Source: Chloroflexota bacterium
GTDB lineage: Bacteria; Chloroflexota; Anaerolineae; Aggregatilineales; Phototrophicaceae
Reading direction: 5' to 3'
DNA: 64,000 nt
Assembly: GCA_026707225.1 (NCBI GenBank)
Contig: JAPOXG010000058.1
Span: forward strand, 142,228 to 206,227
The notes below the pieces were generated by a model. That model was not told the DNA's origin. It saw only the letters and a list, made by a program, of their open reading frames with translations, and ran no database searches. Made by a program: the position numbers and the translations under genes. This document shows positions 53,138-62,625 of the stretch, piece after piece (the first letter of the stretch is position 1; every line of letters starts with the position of its first letter).

Positions 53138-54856
53138 ATGAGAGCCTTTTACGTTGTAAGCGCAACATTGCTGGCTTTCGCGCTGATGTCTTCGGCTGGC
53201 GCGCAGCGGCCGACGCCGATTCCCACGCTCGCCGTCCCTACACTCGTGCCGCGTCAAGCCGATGTAGACCCGCCAGCTAGCCAGGCAGCCGCCTCGTCCG
53301 TGGCTGATATTATCGAGTCGGGCGCCTTCCGCGTTGGCGTCCTCTACAACAAGCCGCCCTACAGCGAGTTCACGTTGCAAGGCGACCTGCGTGGCTTTGA
53401 CATCGACTTGATTCGCCTCATCGTTGAGTTATGGGGCAGCGATGTGGAATTCATTCAGGTGACGCGCGATAACGCGCTCGACCGACTGAATCGTGGTCAT
53501 GTACATGCAATAGCGACTGCCTTCGTTCGCTATCGAGAACTCGATACTCATCTCGGATTCAGCCAGACTTATCTGGTGGGCGGGCAGGCGATGATGGTTC
53601 GCGCGGATAGCCCCTATCAGGCTTTGAGCGAGCTGGGCGGACATGGCATCGGCTATGTCATTGGGACGCGTACGGAGAAGGCGCTGAGCCTATGGAGCGC
53701 GCGGCTTGGCTCGAGCTTGAATCTACAATTTTTCCTGACCCTGGACCGCGCCTTTGCCGCGCTGACAGATGGCCGGATTGAAGGCTTGGTCGCCGAAGAG
53801 CAGGCGCTGCTGCGGGCGGCCGCGGATTACGCCGATCGCGTTCGTATTCTGGACGAAGCGGTTCTGCGCGAACCGCGCGCCATCGCCGTCCGACCGCGTG
53901 ACATTGCCTTGCGACACCTACTCAGCCATAGCATTCACTCGCTCGCTAAGGATGGAAGTCTGCTGCATCTCTATCGGGAATACTTCCCGGAAAATGAAAA
54001 CGCGGAAGAAGCGGTGAAGCTTTGGGATGGCATAGGCGAGACGGTTAGCCCGGCGCAGTATGCTGGCGCGCTCGCATCGCCAACTCGCGACGCTCTGTCG
54101 CAGATGCGGCAATCGGGCTTGCTGCGAGCGGGCCTCGCAGGCGACGGCGCCCAAGCCGCTTCCGCCGGCAAAGCGCAGCTTGCTTCGCTCGGTGAAGCCC
54201 TGCTTCACGAGTTTGGGCGACGATGGGGCGTGGCGGTCGAGATCGTCACAGGCTCGCCGGAAGAAGCTAGCTCGATGCTGACGCAGGGCGAAGTGGACAT
54301 CGTGGCCGGCATGAAACCGGACTGGCGATTGGCCGCGTCGATGGACTTCTCCGCTCCCTATCTCTTGCATGGCGACCGCTTGATGGCGCCGGCGCACTCG
54401 CGCATCCAAGGCTTCAATGACTTGAGAGGACGCATCATCGGTGTCATTCTCGGCGATGAGGGCGCGCGCGACCGGGCGCAGGCTTGGGCGGACAGCATCA
54501 ATGCCAGCGTACGTTTTTTCCAAACGCGCGAAGACAACGCCGCTCTTCACCTGCTTGAATTCAACAACGCCAATGCCATTTACGCCGACAGTCTGCTTCT
54601 GGTATCGCATTTGCAAGCCAGCCCCAACGCCCTGCGATTGACTGACCGCTGGTACAGCCAGTCGTATTACGCTTTTGGTCTGCCCTATAATGATCGGGAC
54701 TTCCGGCTGCTGGTCGATTACACCATCCAGGAGCTGGTTCGGGATGGGACGCTGCACAGGTTATCCGGCGCGCTGATTCTTTCGGATGAGCTGCCGGACT
54801 TTGAGATTACGCCGGGCGCCGCCAATTTCGCCAGCATCAGTCTGAGCGGCTTCTAG
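53138..54856 (+). CDS. Exported protein with two family 3 solute-binding domains
   Basis: A signal peptide (about residues 1-22, cleaved after SAGA) is followed by a Pro/Thr-rich linker. Two periplasmic binding domains of the amino-acid type occupy about 55-290 and 325-560; the first begins with GAFRVGVLYNKPPYSE, the second with SGLLRAGLAG. No ABC permease or ATPase gene is adjacent, so it may be an orphan sensor or donor. The 3' end overlaps the convergent EamA gene by 20 bases. Confidence 0.85.
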   Translation: MRAFYVVSATLLAFALMSSAGAQRPTPIPTLAVPTLVPRQADVDPPASQAAASSVADIIESGAFRVGVLYNKPPYSEFTLQGDLRGFDIDLIRLIVELWGSDVEFIQVTRDNALDRLNRGHVHAIATAFVRYRELDTHLGFSQTYLVGGQAMMVRADSPYQALSELGGHGIGYVIGTRTEKALSLWSARLGSSLNLQFFLTLDRAFAALTDGRIEGLVAEEQALLRAAADYADRVRILDEAVLREPRAIAVRPRDIALRHLLSHSIHSLAKDGSLLHLYREYFPENENAEEAVKLWDGIGETVSPAQYAGALASPTRDALSQMRQSGLLRAGLAGDGAQAASAGKAQLASLGEALLHEFGRRWGVAVEIVTGSPEEASSMLTQGEVDIVAGMKPDWRLAASMDFSAPYLLHGDRLMAPAHSRIQGFNDLRGRIIGVILGDEGARDRAQAWADSINASVRFFQTREDNAALHLLEFNNANAIYADSLLLVSHLQASPNALRLTDRWYSQSYYAFGLPYNDRDFRLLVDYTIQELVRDGTLHRLSGALILSDELPDFEITPGAANFASISLSGF

Positions 54857-55766
54857 GCGACTGCTGACCACGCAACACAATCGTTACGCCCAAGACAAGA
54901 ATAACGCTGCCCACAGCTTGCGGGATAGTTGGCATTTCTCTGAAGATCAGGAAGGCCCAGATAGCGCTCAAGATGGGCACAGATTGAGCGGTCATTGTCA
55001 AGGTAGTTGGCGACATGAAGCGCAAGACGAAATTCAGCGCGCCGTGACCGATAATTTGCGCCAGTATCGCCAGCAAAAGAACCCAGAGATAACCGCGGGG
55101 GTCATAGCCGACAAGTGAGATTCCGTTGACGGCGATGATGGCAAGGGTCACCATCGCGCCAGCCGCATAGACCAGCCAGATATAGGGGACGAAAGAAACA
55201 TCGCCGCGCACTTTGCGACCCACGATGATGTAGAGCGATGCCGAGCAGGCGCTGACCACCGCCATCGCGATGCCCAGGGCGGGATCGCCACCCGGGAGAA
55301 TCGCCGGGCCATCCGTGGTCGCCAGCGCGATCATAAAGCCGCCGGTCAGCGCCGCCACAATCCCGATCCAAACCGCCGCTCCCAGCTTTTGTTTCAAGAG
55401 CGTAACCTCAAAAATGGCGACCCAGATCGGGATGGTCGCGATGAACGCCTGGTTGATCAAGACGCTGATATGCTCAAGCGACGCCACCATCAGCACGATA
55501 TTGACGCCGGACATCGCGCCCGCTAGCAAGGCCAGCCAGCGGCTTCGCGCCGGCATGTTAGCGATTTCTCGCGCGCCTTTGTACCAGATATAGGGGGCGA
55601 ACATGACGACGCCGGTGATCATGCGCCCAAATGAAACCAAGGCCGGATGCATATCATATTCGAAGGCGTAACGGACGCAGATCGGACCGAATGACCAGGC
55701 AAATGCCGATACAGCAACCAGAATCCATAAATGGGTCGTGGATGGCGCCGACAGATTAATCCGCAT
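54837..55766 (-). CDS. EamA-family (DMT) transporter
   Basis: The 309-residue protein has about ten hydrophobic helices arranged as two EamA repeats. It probably exports a metabolite; the substrate cannot be read. ATG at 55766 with GGAG seven bases upstream lies inside the end of the paralogous gene, so the two are coupled. The two proteins share similar APxWVA and PxxxWxxF patterns and look like an old tandem duplication. Confidence 0.85.
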   Translation of the reverse strand: MRINLSAPSTTHLWILVAVSAFAWSFGPICVRYAFEYDMHPALVSFGRMITGVVMFAPYIWYKGAREIANMPARSRWLALLAGAMSGVNIVLMVASLEHISVLINQAFIATIPIWVAIFEVTLLKQKLGAAVWIGIVAALTGGFMIALATTDGPAILPGGDPALGIAMAVVSACSASLYIIVGRKVRGDVSFVPYIWLVYAAGAMVTLAIIAVNGISLVGYDPRGYLWVLLLAILAQIIGHGALNFVLRFMSPTTLTMTAQSVPILSAIWAFLIFREMPTIPQAVGSVILVLGVTIVLRGQQSPRSRSD

Positions 55767-56709
55767 GTCGGTCTCCGTTATCGGCCGCCCGGATCTCTCC
55801 ACGGCTGGCTAGAATCACGCCGATGATAATGATGAGGCTACCAGCGATCTGTTTGCCCGGCGGCAATTCTTGGAAGAGAATCACGGCCAGAATGGCGCTG
55901 CCAATCGGCTCCAACTGCGAGAACATGCTGACCATGGCCGCAGGGAAATACTCCAACAGATAATTCAGCGACGAATGCCCGAGCAGTTGTGGCGCCAAGC
56001 CCATCGCCAGCAGCACCAGATACCCCTGGGGGCGGAAGCCGCTGATTGGCGTCAATGTGATGCCGATGACGATCAGAGTACTGACCGAAGCGACACCATA
56101 TACCAGCCAGACATAGGGGATCACTGGCAGCTTCGTCCTCAGCTTGCGACCGATCAGCATGTAGACAGAGACCGTTAGCGCGCCGACCAGCGAGAGCAGC
56201 GCGCCGGCCGCGGTCGCCGCGAAATTCTCCCCGGCTTGCCCGGCTTCGAGCGCTCCATTCAGCGGAATGCCGATTAGCACGCCGCCAGTCAAGGCCACGA
56301 GCAAGCCCATGACCACCAGACGCGACAGGCGGATATGGAGAAAAATGACCTCCAGAATCGCCACCCAGATCGGACCGGTGGATACGATTACCACACTAAC
56401 CAATACGGTCGTAAACTGCAGCGAAGTCACCCAAGCGGTGAAATGGATCGCCAGGCAAATCCCTGATAGCGCGATCAGCTTCAGTTCATCGCTCGAAAGG
56501 CGGGCGAGGCGCTCTCTATATCTGCGAAGCGCCATCGGGGTCAGCGCGACAGTGGCGATCAGAAGCCGCGCGCAGGCGATTAGAAGCGGCGGCATGCTTT
56601 CGTCTAAAGCGAGACGAATGAGAATGGCGGCCGACGAGGTGGCGACGATCGCAATCAGGATGACGATATAGGCTCTGAAGGGTGTTGTCTCGGCGTCAGG
56701 CGACGGCAT
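55756..56709 (-). CDS. EamA-family (DMT) transporter
   Basis: This is a second ten-helix transporter of 317 residues, similar to the downstream protein in helix layout and in the conserved GPIWVAILEV and PIGSAILAV segments. It could form a heterodimer with it, as small multidrug-type DMT proteins do, but EamA proteins usually work alone. It is divergent from sodA across 257 bases. Confidence 0.85.
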   Translation of the reverse strand: MPSPDAETTPFRAYIVILIAIVATSSAAILIRLALDESMPPLLIACARLLIATVALTPMALRRYRERLARLSSDELKLIALSGICLAIHFTAWVTSLQFTTVLVSVVIVSTGPIWVAILEVIFLHIRLSRLVVMGLLVALTGGVLIGIPLNGALEAGQAGENFAATAAGALLSLVGALTVSVYMLIGRKLRTKLPVIPYVWLVYGVASVSTLIVIGITLTPISGFRPQGYLVLLAMGLAPQLLGHSSLNYLLEYFPAAMVSMFSQLEPIGSAILAVILFQELPPGKQIAGSLIIIIGVILASRGEIRAADNGDRHAD

Positions 56710-56824
56710 GCAAGGCTGAACTGTTCTCCGCTTGGCGATTGCCTATGTTGGGCGCAATCGGAGAAATTACAAGTCAGAATCGTCGTCTTGCCACTGCGTA
56801 CCCACGATCGGCAGCAAAGAGTCT

Positions 56825-56852
56825 TTGAAATTCAAGCGCGGGGGAGTACAAT
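56825..56852 (+). promoter_or_regulatory. Upstream promoter of sodA
   Basis: TTGAAA (56825-56830), a 16-base spacer and TACAAT (56847-56852) lie 115 bases before the ATG. The remainder of this divergent gap holds the second promoter and no other visible element. Confidence 0.6.
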
Positions 56853-56909
56853 CTGAGTTGAACTCCCATGCGTTGCCGCGGCGAAGCTTGGAGCGTCGGC
56901 GCGGCGGCG

Positions 56910-56918
56910 TGATAGAAT
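56910..56918 (+). promoter_or_regulatory. Second, extended -10 promoter of sodA
   Basis: TGATAGAAT is an extended -10 element without a good -35, about 50 bases before the ATG. Two start sites could give separate basal and induced expression. Confidence 0.4.
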
Positions 56919-56966
56919 ATCGGGGGGAACGTCCGAAGCTTCAAGTGTAAAGGAGCAAGTTGAATC

Positions 56967-57569
56967 ATGGCTTTTGAATTACCTTCACTCCCGTATGCGG
57001 AAGATGCGCTCGAACCGCATATTGACGCGCGCACGATGGGCATCCACCACGGCAAGCATCATGCAGCCTATACGGGCAATCTCAACGCGGCAATCGAAGG
57101 CACCTCGCTGGATGGCATGAGCATTGAAGCCATCCTGGCCGACCTCAGCGCGGCGCCGGAGAATATTCGCACGGCAGTCCGCAACAACGGCGGCGGCTAC
57201 GCCAATCACAATCTGTTCTGGCAGATCATGGGACCTGATGGCGGCGGCGAGCCAAGCGGCGCGCTGGCTGACGCGATCAACAGCGCCTTCGGCAGCTTTG
57301 CTGATTTTCAATCGGCTTTCTCGGCAGCGGCGGCCACGCGATTCGGCTCCGGCTGGGCTTGGCTGGTGGCTGATGGCGGCGCCGTCAGCGTGACCTCGAC
57401 GCCGAACCAGGATACGCCGCTGATGGAAGGCGGGACGCCAATTATGGGCATTGATGTTTGGGAACACGCCTATTACCTGAATTATCAGAATCGGCGTCCG
57501 GATTACATTGCCGCCTTCTTCAACGTCATCAACTGGGACAAGGTCGCGGAACTTCACGCTGCTAGCTAA
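56967..57569 (+). CDS. sodA: Superoxide dismutase, Mn-type, cytoplasmic
   Basis: The enzyme dismutates superoxide to hydrogen peroxide and oxygen. The 200-residue protein has metal ligands His27, His81, Asp163 and His167 (DVWEHAYY). Gly77 and Gln148 in their usual contexts favour manganese, but the family includes iron and cambialistic members. No signal peptide is present. It forms a tandem with an exported paralogue 130 bases downstream. Confidence 0.95.
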   Translation: MAFELPSLPYAEDALEPHIDARTMGIHHGKHHAAYTGNLNAAIEGTSLDGMSIEAILADLSAAPENIRTAVRNNGGGYANHNLFWQIMGPDGGGEPSGALADAINSAFGSFADFQSAFSAAAATRFGSGWAWLVADGGAVSVTSTPNQDTPLMEGGTPIMGIDVWEHAYYLNYQNRRPDYIAAFFNVINWDKVAELHAAS

Positions 57570-57698
57570 CCCCTCCCCCAACCTCGACTCTTCATCTCTA
57601 TGAGGAGCATCCGATAAATCAAGGGTCGCGCAGACACAGACCCGCCGGAGGGGAGCCTAAGCAACAAACGCTTTCGATAGTAGGCAGAGGCAGAGGCT

Positions 57699-58403
57699 AT
57701 GAACGTTAAGAGCGGACTGAGCCGGCGCGACATATTGAAGCTGGCGGGGAGCGGCGCGCTCGGCGTGACCATGTCTGGCTTGTCGCTCGCTGATGATTGG
57801 AAGTTCAAACTGCCGCCTCTTCCCTATGCCGAAGATGCGCTGGAACCCTATATTGACGCGCGCACAATGGGCATACACCACGGCAAACATCACGCCGGCT
57901 ACACCAGCAAGCTGAATGCCGCCATCGAGGGCACGGAATTGGCCGGCAAGTCGATTGAAGACATCCTGGTCGATTTGGAGGCGGTTCCTGAGGATATCCG
58001 GCTGGCTGTGCGGAACAACGGCGGTGGCTACGCCAACCACGGCCTCTTCTGGCAGATCATGCATCCCGCGGGCGGCGGCGAACCGAGCGGCGAATTGGCT
58101 GACGCGATCAACAGCGCCTTCGGGGGCTTCGCCGAATTCAAAGCGACATTCTCCGCGGCGGCTGCTACTGTCTTCGGCTCCGGCTGGGCTTGGCTCGCAG
58201 CCGATCAAGGCGCGCTCAGCGTCAGCACGACGCCAAATCAGGATACGCCGCTGATGGAGGGGCTTGCGCCAATCCTCGGCATTGATGTCTGGGAGCACGC
58301 CTATTACCTCCACTATCAGAATCGGCGCGCGGATTACATCGCCGCCTTCTTCAACGTGATTAACTGGGACAGGGTGGCGGAGCTCTACCACCAGGCGGCT
58401 TGA
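57699..58403 (+). CDS. Superoxide dismutase with Tat signal, exported
   Basis: The 234-residue protein is a close paralogue of the preceding SOD with the same four metal ligands, preceded by a twin-arginine leader: [10 protein letters not shown] with Arg9 and Arg10, a hydrophobic stretch to about residue 31 and an Ala before the mature part. It is therefore expected to be folded and loaded with metal in the cytoplasm and then exported. The mature parts share most of their sequence, pointing to a recent tandem duplication. Cleavage or membrane anchoring cannot be decided. Confidence 0.93.
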   Translation: MNVKSGLSRRDILKLAGSGALGVTMSGLSLADDWKFKLPPLPYAEDALEPYIDARTMGIHHGKHHAGYTSKLNAAIEGTELAGKSIEDILVDLEAVPEDIRLAVRNNGGGYANHGLFWQIMHPAGGGEPSGELADAINSAFGGFAEFKATFSAAAATVFGSGWAWLAADQGALSVSTTPNQDTPLMEGLAPILGIDVWEHAYYLHYQNRRADYIAAFFNVINWDRVAELYHQAA

Positions 58404-58413
58404 GATGCGCGGA

Positions 58414-58438
58414 GGGCGAGACAAGTCTCGCCCCTACA
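58414..58438 (-). repeat. Palindromic intergenic repeat, copy 3
   Basis: Read on the minus strand it is TGTAG followed by GGGCGAGAC-TT-GTCTCGCCC, differing from copy 1 by one loop base. It lies 11 bases after the exported SOD gene. Confidence 0.8.
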
Positions 58439-58556
58439 GCATCCTAGTTGGCGGAAAGTTGTTCTCAAGCAATTCAGCGGGCGCTACAATGGTGGCGCTC
58501 TTTTTGTTTGGTCCGGCGCGGCTTATCGCGGCGCTGCTTGAGGGGAGATTAGCCAC

Positions 58557-59957
58557 ATGACAGAATATCGCATCGAAGTGGATTCGCTGGGCGAGGTGCG
58601 CGTGCCAAAGGAGGCGCTCTATGCGGCGCAAACGCAGCGAGCATTGGAGAACTTCCCAATCACGGGCATGAAGCCGCTGCCGGCCTTCATCTGGAGCATC
58701 ACGCTGATCAAGCGGGCGGCGGCCGAGGTCAACATGGAGCTGGGCTTGCTGGACGCGGAGCTGGCGCAGGCGATTATGCAGGCGGGCGAAGAGATCCTGG
58801 CCGGGCGTCATCATGAGCATTTTGTGGTGGATCCCTTTCAGGCGGGCGCGGGCACCAGCCATAACATGAACGCGAACGAGGTGATGGCCAATCGGGCGAA
58901 TCAGATCCTGGGCTACGACATTGAGGCGAGCGACAAACCGGTCCATCCCAACGATCATGTGAATATGGCGCAATCGACCAATGACACGATTCCGACGGCG
59001 ATTCGGCTCGGCGTCTTGTGGCGGCTGGATGAGCTGCTGGAGACGCTGGCGCGCTTCGTCGAAGTTACGCGGGGCAAGGCGGACGAGTGGGACGATGTGG
59101 TCAAGACCGGGCGGACGCACTTGCAGGACGCGGTGCCGATTCGGCTGGGGCAGGAAGTGGGGGCCTGGGCGACGGCGATCGAGCGGGGCATGGACAAGAC
59201 GCGCTTCGCGGCCGAGGGGCTGCGGCGGCTGGGCATCGGCGGCACGGCGGCCGGCACGGGATTGAACGCGCATCCCGAATATCACGGGCGGATGGTGGCA
59301 AAGCTGACGGCGCTGACCGGCATCCAGCTGTACGAGAGCGATGACTTGTTCGAGTCGATGCAATCGATGGGGGACGCGGTCTTTTTCAGCGCGGCGCTGC
59401 GCAACCTGGCGATGGACTTCACGCGGATCGCCAACGATGCGCGCTTGCTCTCGGCGGGACCGACCACCGGCATCGCCGAGTTGACCCCGCCCACGGTGCA
59501 GCCGGGCTCGTCGATCATGCCGGGCAAGGTGAATCCGGTGCTGGCGGAGATGCTGAACCAGGCGATGTACCATGTGATGGGCAATGACACGGCGGTGAAC
59601 CTCTGCGGCGCGGCCGGGCAATTCGAGCTGAATGTGATGATGCCGGTCATCGCCCATAACCTGAACGAGATGATGACGGTCATGATCGGGTCGGTCGGCG
59701 CGTTCACGGAAAAGCTGATGGTCGGGCTGGCGGTCAATCGCGAGCGAGCGGCGAGTTGGCTGGCGCGGAATCCGATTCTGGTGACGGCGCTGAACCCCAT
59801 CATCGGCTACAACAACGGGGCGAAGGTGGCGAAGCGGGCGCTGGCGGAGGGCAAAAGCGTGCGCGAGGTCGTGCTGGAGCTGGGCTTGATGGAAGCGGCC
59901 GAGCTCGACGCGGCGCTGGATGCCTACGCGATGACCGAGGGCGGGATTGCGGAGTAG
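58557..59957 (+). CDS. fumC: Fumarate hydratase class II
   Basis: FumC interconverts fumarate and malate in the citric acid cycle without an Fe-S cluster. The 466-residue protein has the GRTHLQDAVP block, the fumarase signature GSSIMPGKVNPV with the active-site Ser, and HPNDHVNMAQSTND. It belongs to the same superfamily as aspartase, which is the main alternative; the KVN context fits both. GGGGAG precedes the ATG. Its oxygen-stable nature fits the adjacent SOD genes. Confidence 0.9.
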   Translation: MTEYRIEVDSLGEVRVPKEALYAAQTQRALENFPITGMKPLPAFIWSITLIKRAAAEVNMELGLLDAELAQAIMQAGEEILAGRHHEHFVVDPFQAGAGTSHNMNANEVMANRANQILGYDIEASDKPVHPNDHVNMAQSTNDTIPTAIRLGVLWRLDELLETLARFVEVTRGKADEWDDVVKTGRTHLQDAVPIRLGQEVGAWATAIERGMDKTRFAAEGLRRLGIGGTAAGTGLNAHPEYHGRMVAKLTALTGIQLYESDDLFESMQSMGDAVFFSAALRNLAMDFTRIANDARLLSAGPTTGIAELTPPTVQPGSSIMPGKVNPVLAEMLNQAMYHVMGNDTAVNLCGAAGQFELNVMMPVIAHNLNEMMTVMIGSVGAFTEKLMVGLAVNRERAASWLARNPILVTALNPIIGYNNGAKVAKRALAEGKSVREVVLELGLMEAAELDAALDAYAMTEGGIAE

Positions 59958-60090
59958 GGTGGATGGCGCAGGTATTATAAGATGGCGGCGGCGCGGCGTA
60001 TGGGGAATGCTAAGGCGCACTCCGTGGGTATCGTAGCGTGCGTTGGTGTGGTTGGGGTGAGTGGATGGTCGCGTATTCGGTCTGAATGTG

Positions 60091-60121
60091 TTGGCACATT
60101 TGTTCCAAGTGCTGTTATAAT
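60091..60121 (+). promoter_or_regulatory. Promoter of the restriction-modification operon
   Basis: TTGGCA (60091-60096), a 19-base spacer and a perfect TATAAT (60116-60121) lie 44 bases before the methyltransferase ATG. The surrounding 207-base gap is otherwise empty by eye. Confidence 0.55.
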
Positions 60122-60164
60122 ATAGATTGACTTCGCATTCCGTACCTTTAGTGAGATCTGCTGT

Positions 60165-61550
60165 ATGCTCACCAAGACTCAGTTGCGCGATTTCAAAGAC
60201 AATAACATTGATGCCCTGCATGCGAGCTTGCGCTCGTGTTCGACCTCACTCGAAGCTAGAGCAATACTGGAAAACCTCGGCCGGTTGCCCAGGGGATTTG
60301 ATGGCGAAGTCCTTATTCCGTTCTTGAGTGACGCGATCCGCGATACGCGTTTCTGGGCGGTCAAGAATATCGGGAAACTCCAGAACATCAATTATATCCA
60401 CCAATTGAGCGACGTTGCGATAAATGATCCAAGTTCGCTTGTAAGGCGCGAAGCAGTTTCCGCCATCGGAAGAATGCGAGACAAGCGCGCGATTCCAACC
60501 TTGGTAAGATTTCTGCAGGATGAGGACCCGGCGGTCGTACTTCAAGCAATGCGTGGACTGCTGGTTTTCAAGTCCAAGGAACGCGTTCGGCAGTGTTTGC
60601 TCAACCTGCGCGAACATCCTAACGAGCAGATTCAGTACGTGCTTCAATCGGAGTTTGAAAAGAAACCCGAAATATCCGACTTTGGAATGCACTATCAATC
60701 GCCCGACTACATGAAGAACGTCGTAGTTGAGGGAGACACACGGGAGATAATGCAGTTGTTGCCCGATGGCTGCATACATCTGACTTTTACTTCACCGCCG
60801 TATTACAATGCCCGCGACTACTCGATATACAAGAGCTACCAGCAGTATTTGGATTTTCTAGGCGAAGTCTTTGAGGCTGTTCATCGGATAACAAAAGAGG
60901 GCAGATTTCTGCTTATCAACACGTCTCCCGTGATCGTGCCAAGATTCAGCCGACAGCATGCAAGCCGCCGCTATCCAATTCCCTTTGACTTGCACAATAT
61001 CGTATGTGAATTGGGCTGGGAATTTATCGACGACATTGTTTGGGCGAAACCCGAAGCGTCGGCGAAGAATCGCGTCGGCGGTTTCCAGCAACATCGCAAG
61101 CCGCTTGGTTACAAACCAAACATGATAACCGAATACGTGATGATCTATCGAAAGAAGTCGTCAAGATTGATTGATTGGAATATGAAACAGTATCCGAAGT
61201 CCACAGTTGAGGATAGTAAAGTAAATGAAGAATTCGAGACGACAAACCTTTGGCACATCGACCCAATGAGCGACCCAGTGCATACCGCTGTATTCCCACA
61301 TGAGTTATGTGACAACGTCATAAAGTACTATTCGTATAAGGGCGATCTGGTATTCGATCCATTTGCCGGTAGTGGCACGTTTGGACTCGCGGCCAAAAGA
61401 CTCGACAGAAAGTTTTTTCTGACAGAGCAAGAATCAGATTATGTCGCCAGAATGAAGGACACGATGTCGCAAAACAATTTGCCCGATCCTCCCGCGCGAT
61501 TCGTTACTTCGGATGAATTCAAGCTCATGGCAGAGGAGGATGTCGAGTAA
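60165..61550 (+). CDS. DNA methyltransferase with N-terminal HEAT-like repeats
   Basis: The 461-residue protein is an amino-methyltransferase of the beta order: catalytic motif IV TSPPYY (209-214) comes before the AdoMet motif I FDPFAGSGTFG (397-407). TSPPY favours N4-cytosine over adenine. Residues about 45-165 are helical repeats of HEAT type, with RREAVSAIGRMRDKRAIPTL as the clearest unit; such repeats are not part of standard methyltransferases. It overlaps the endonuclease gene by one base (TAATG). The gene is visibly more AT-rich than its neighbours, suggesting transfer. Confidence 0.88.
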   Translation: MLTKTQLRDFKDNNIDALHASLRSCSTSLEARAILENLGRLPRGFDGEVLIPFLSDAIRDTRFWAVKNIGKLQNINYIHQLSDVAINDPSSLVRREAVSAIGRMRDKRAIPTLVRFLQDEDPAVVLQAMRGLLVFKSKERVRQCLLNLREHPNEQIQYVLQSEFEKKPEISDFGMHYQSPDYMKNVVVEGDTREIMQLLPDGCIHLTFTSPPYYNARDYSIYKSYQQYLDFLGEVFEAVHRITKEGRFLLINTSPVIVPRFSRQHASRRYPIPFDLHNIVCELGWEFIDDIVWAKPEASAKNRVGGFQQHRKPLGYKPNMITEYVMIYRKKSSRLIDWNMKQYPKSTVEDSKVNEEFETTNLWHIDPMSDPVHTAVFPHELCDNVIKYYSYKGDLVFDPFAGSGTFGLAAKRLDRKFFLTEQESDYVARMKDTMSQNNLPDPPARFVTSDEFKLMAEEDVE

Positions 61551-62461
61551 TGCCGCTAGCCAACGAGGCGCTACAAAATGTTCTGAGAATGATTCTCAAG
61601 GGCGAGCATTATCGTAAGGCAGTGCTTCTACAGATAAGCGAGGACTCTCTTAGATTCTCAGTGCAATTCTTCAAGGATGTCGTCTACACCAAAATCGAGG
61701 GCATAGGAATTGACGAGGATTGGTACAAAGAGAATTTCCTTGGTGGGAAGTATTCGGCTAAGGATACGGCGATTTACGCGGGGTTGAATGCCAAATCGAT
61801 AGTCAATATCTATGGCAGTTCCACTCGCGAAGTCATTATGGAAATCGCTCCAGCGTTTTATGATGAATTGTTACAGAACGTTGAATCGCTCATTAGTAAT
61901 GAATATGCCGACCTCAATCTGCGCCTGACAATAAACTATCGAGATGTTAGCGTTAGTCTGACCTTGGCAGAATCCCTCATCGTCGTCAACACCTTAGCAG
62001 CCAAACACGCTGAAATCCGCGGCGGCGCCTGGAGCGGTCTTGGCAAGCGACTCGAATTGCCGCTTATGTTAACACTGGCAAAATTGTATCAAGTCCCGGC
62101 AGACCATTACGCGGGCAAAGGTCTGACGGGCGAATCGCGCGAAGTTGATTTCCACTTCCTCAGCAAGTCTGGCGATCAGTTCTTCTGTGAAGTGAAGCTG
62201 ATGGGCAAGGGCAATCCCGAAAGCGCCGACAGCACCATCGCGCGGCGCTCGAATATCTTTATCGCGCAGACTCTGTCCGATAAGAACAAAAGCCAACTGA
62301 CCAATCGCGGGCATCATTGGGTGGAACTGGGCGCGCCGGACGGTTACAAGCGGATGTTCACCGTCTTCACTTACCTCGACGTGCCTTGCGTCGAATTCAC
62401 CGGCGACTTGGATTCGGCGCTGGACGTGATTATCCCGCAAGTGTTTGAAGAAATAGCCTAG
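61550..62461 (+). CDS. Restriction endonuclease, CfrBI-like
   Basis: The 303-residue protein follows the methyltransferase directly. It has a PD-(D/E)xK-type core: Asp200 in REVDFHF, then Glu214 and Lys216 in FCEVKLMGKGNPESAD, with Glu169 in the preceding helix as a further acid. The block around KLMGKGNPESAD is what I recall of the CfrBI family, whose type member cuts CCWWGG; the site here is not known. The first 440 bases are AT-rich like the methyltransferase, the rest matches the host composition. Confidence 0.78.
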   Translation: MPLANEALQNVLRMILKGEHYRKAVLLQISEDSLRFSVQFFKDVVYTKIEGIGIDEDWYKENFLGGKYSAKDTAIYAGLNAKSIVNIYGSSTREVIMEIAPAFYDELLQNVESLISNEYADLNLRLTINYRDVSVSLTLAESLIVVNTLAAKHAEIRGGAWSGLGKRLELPLMLTLAKLYQVPADHYAGKGLTGESREVDFHFLSKSGDQFFCEVKLMGKGNPESADSTIARRSNIFIAQTLSDKNKSQLTNRGHHWVELGAPDGYKRMFTVFTYLDVPCVEFTGDLDSALDVIIPQVFEEIA

Positions 62462-62494
62462 CCCCCACAATTCGCCAACCACGCACAACCTCGC

Positions 62495-62500
62495 TATAAT
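62495..62500 (+). promoter_or_regulatory. Possible -10 element before the ABC transporter gene
   Basis: A perfect TATAAT lies 126 bases upstream of the binding-protein ATG, but the -35 (TTCGCC) is poor. Confidence 0.35.
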
Positions 62501-62625
62501 CCCAACATCATCAACTTAGCGCGACTGCAGCCCGTCCAGCAGCCAGGGAGGCGCCTATTGCCATTCGCAGCTTGCAGATTTCAGCCAAGCTATTGTTCGC
62601 ACATACAGAAAACGAGGTACAGAAA

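Noticed and set aside
58434..60221. Long minus-strand open frame of 595 codons opposite fumC
   Set aside because: It is antisense to a clear fumC, has low-complexity Arg/His/Gln-rich content and matches no family; it reflects high-GC codon bias.
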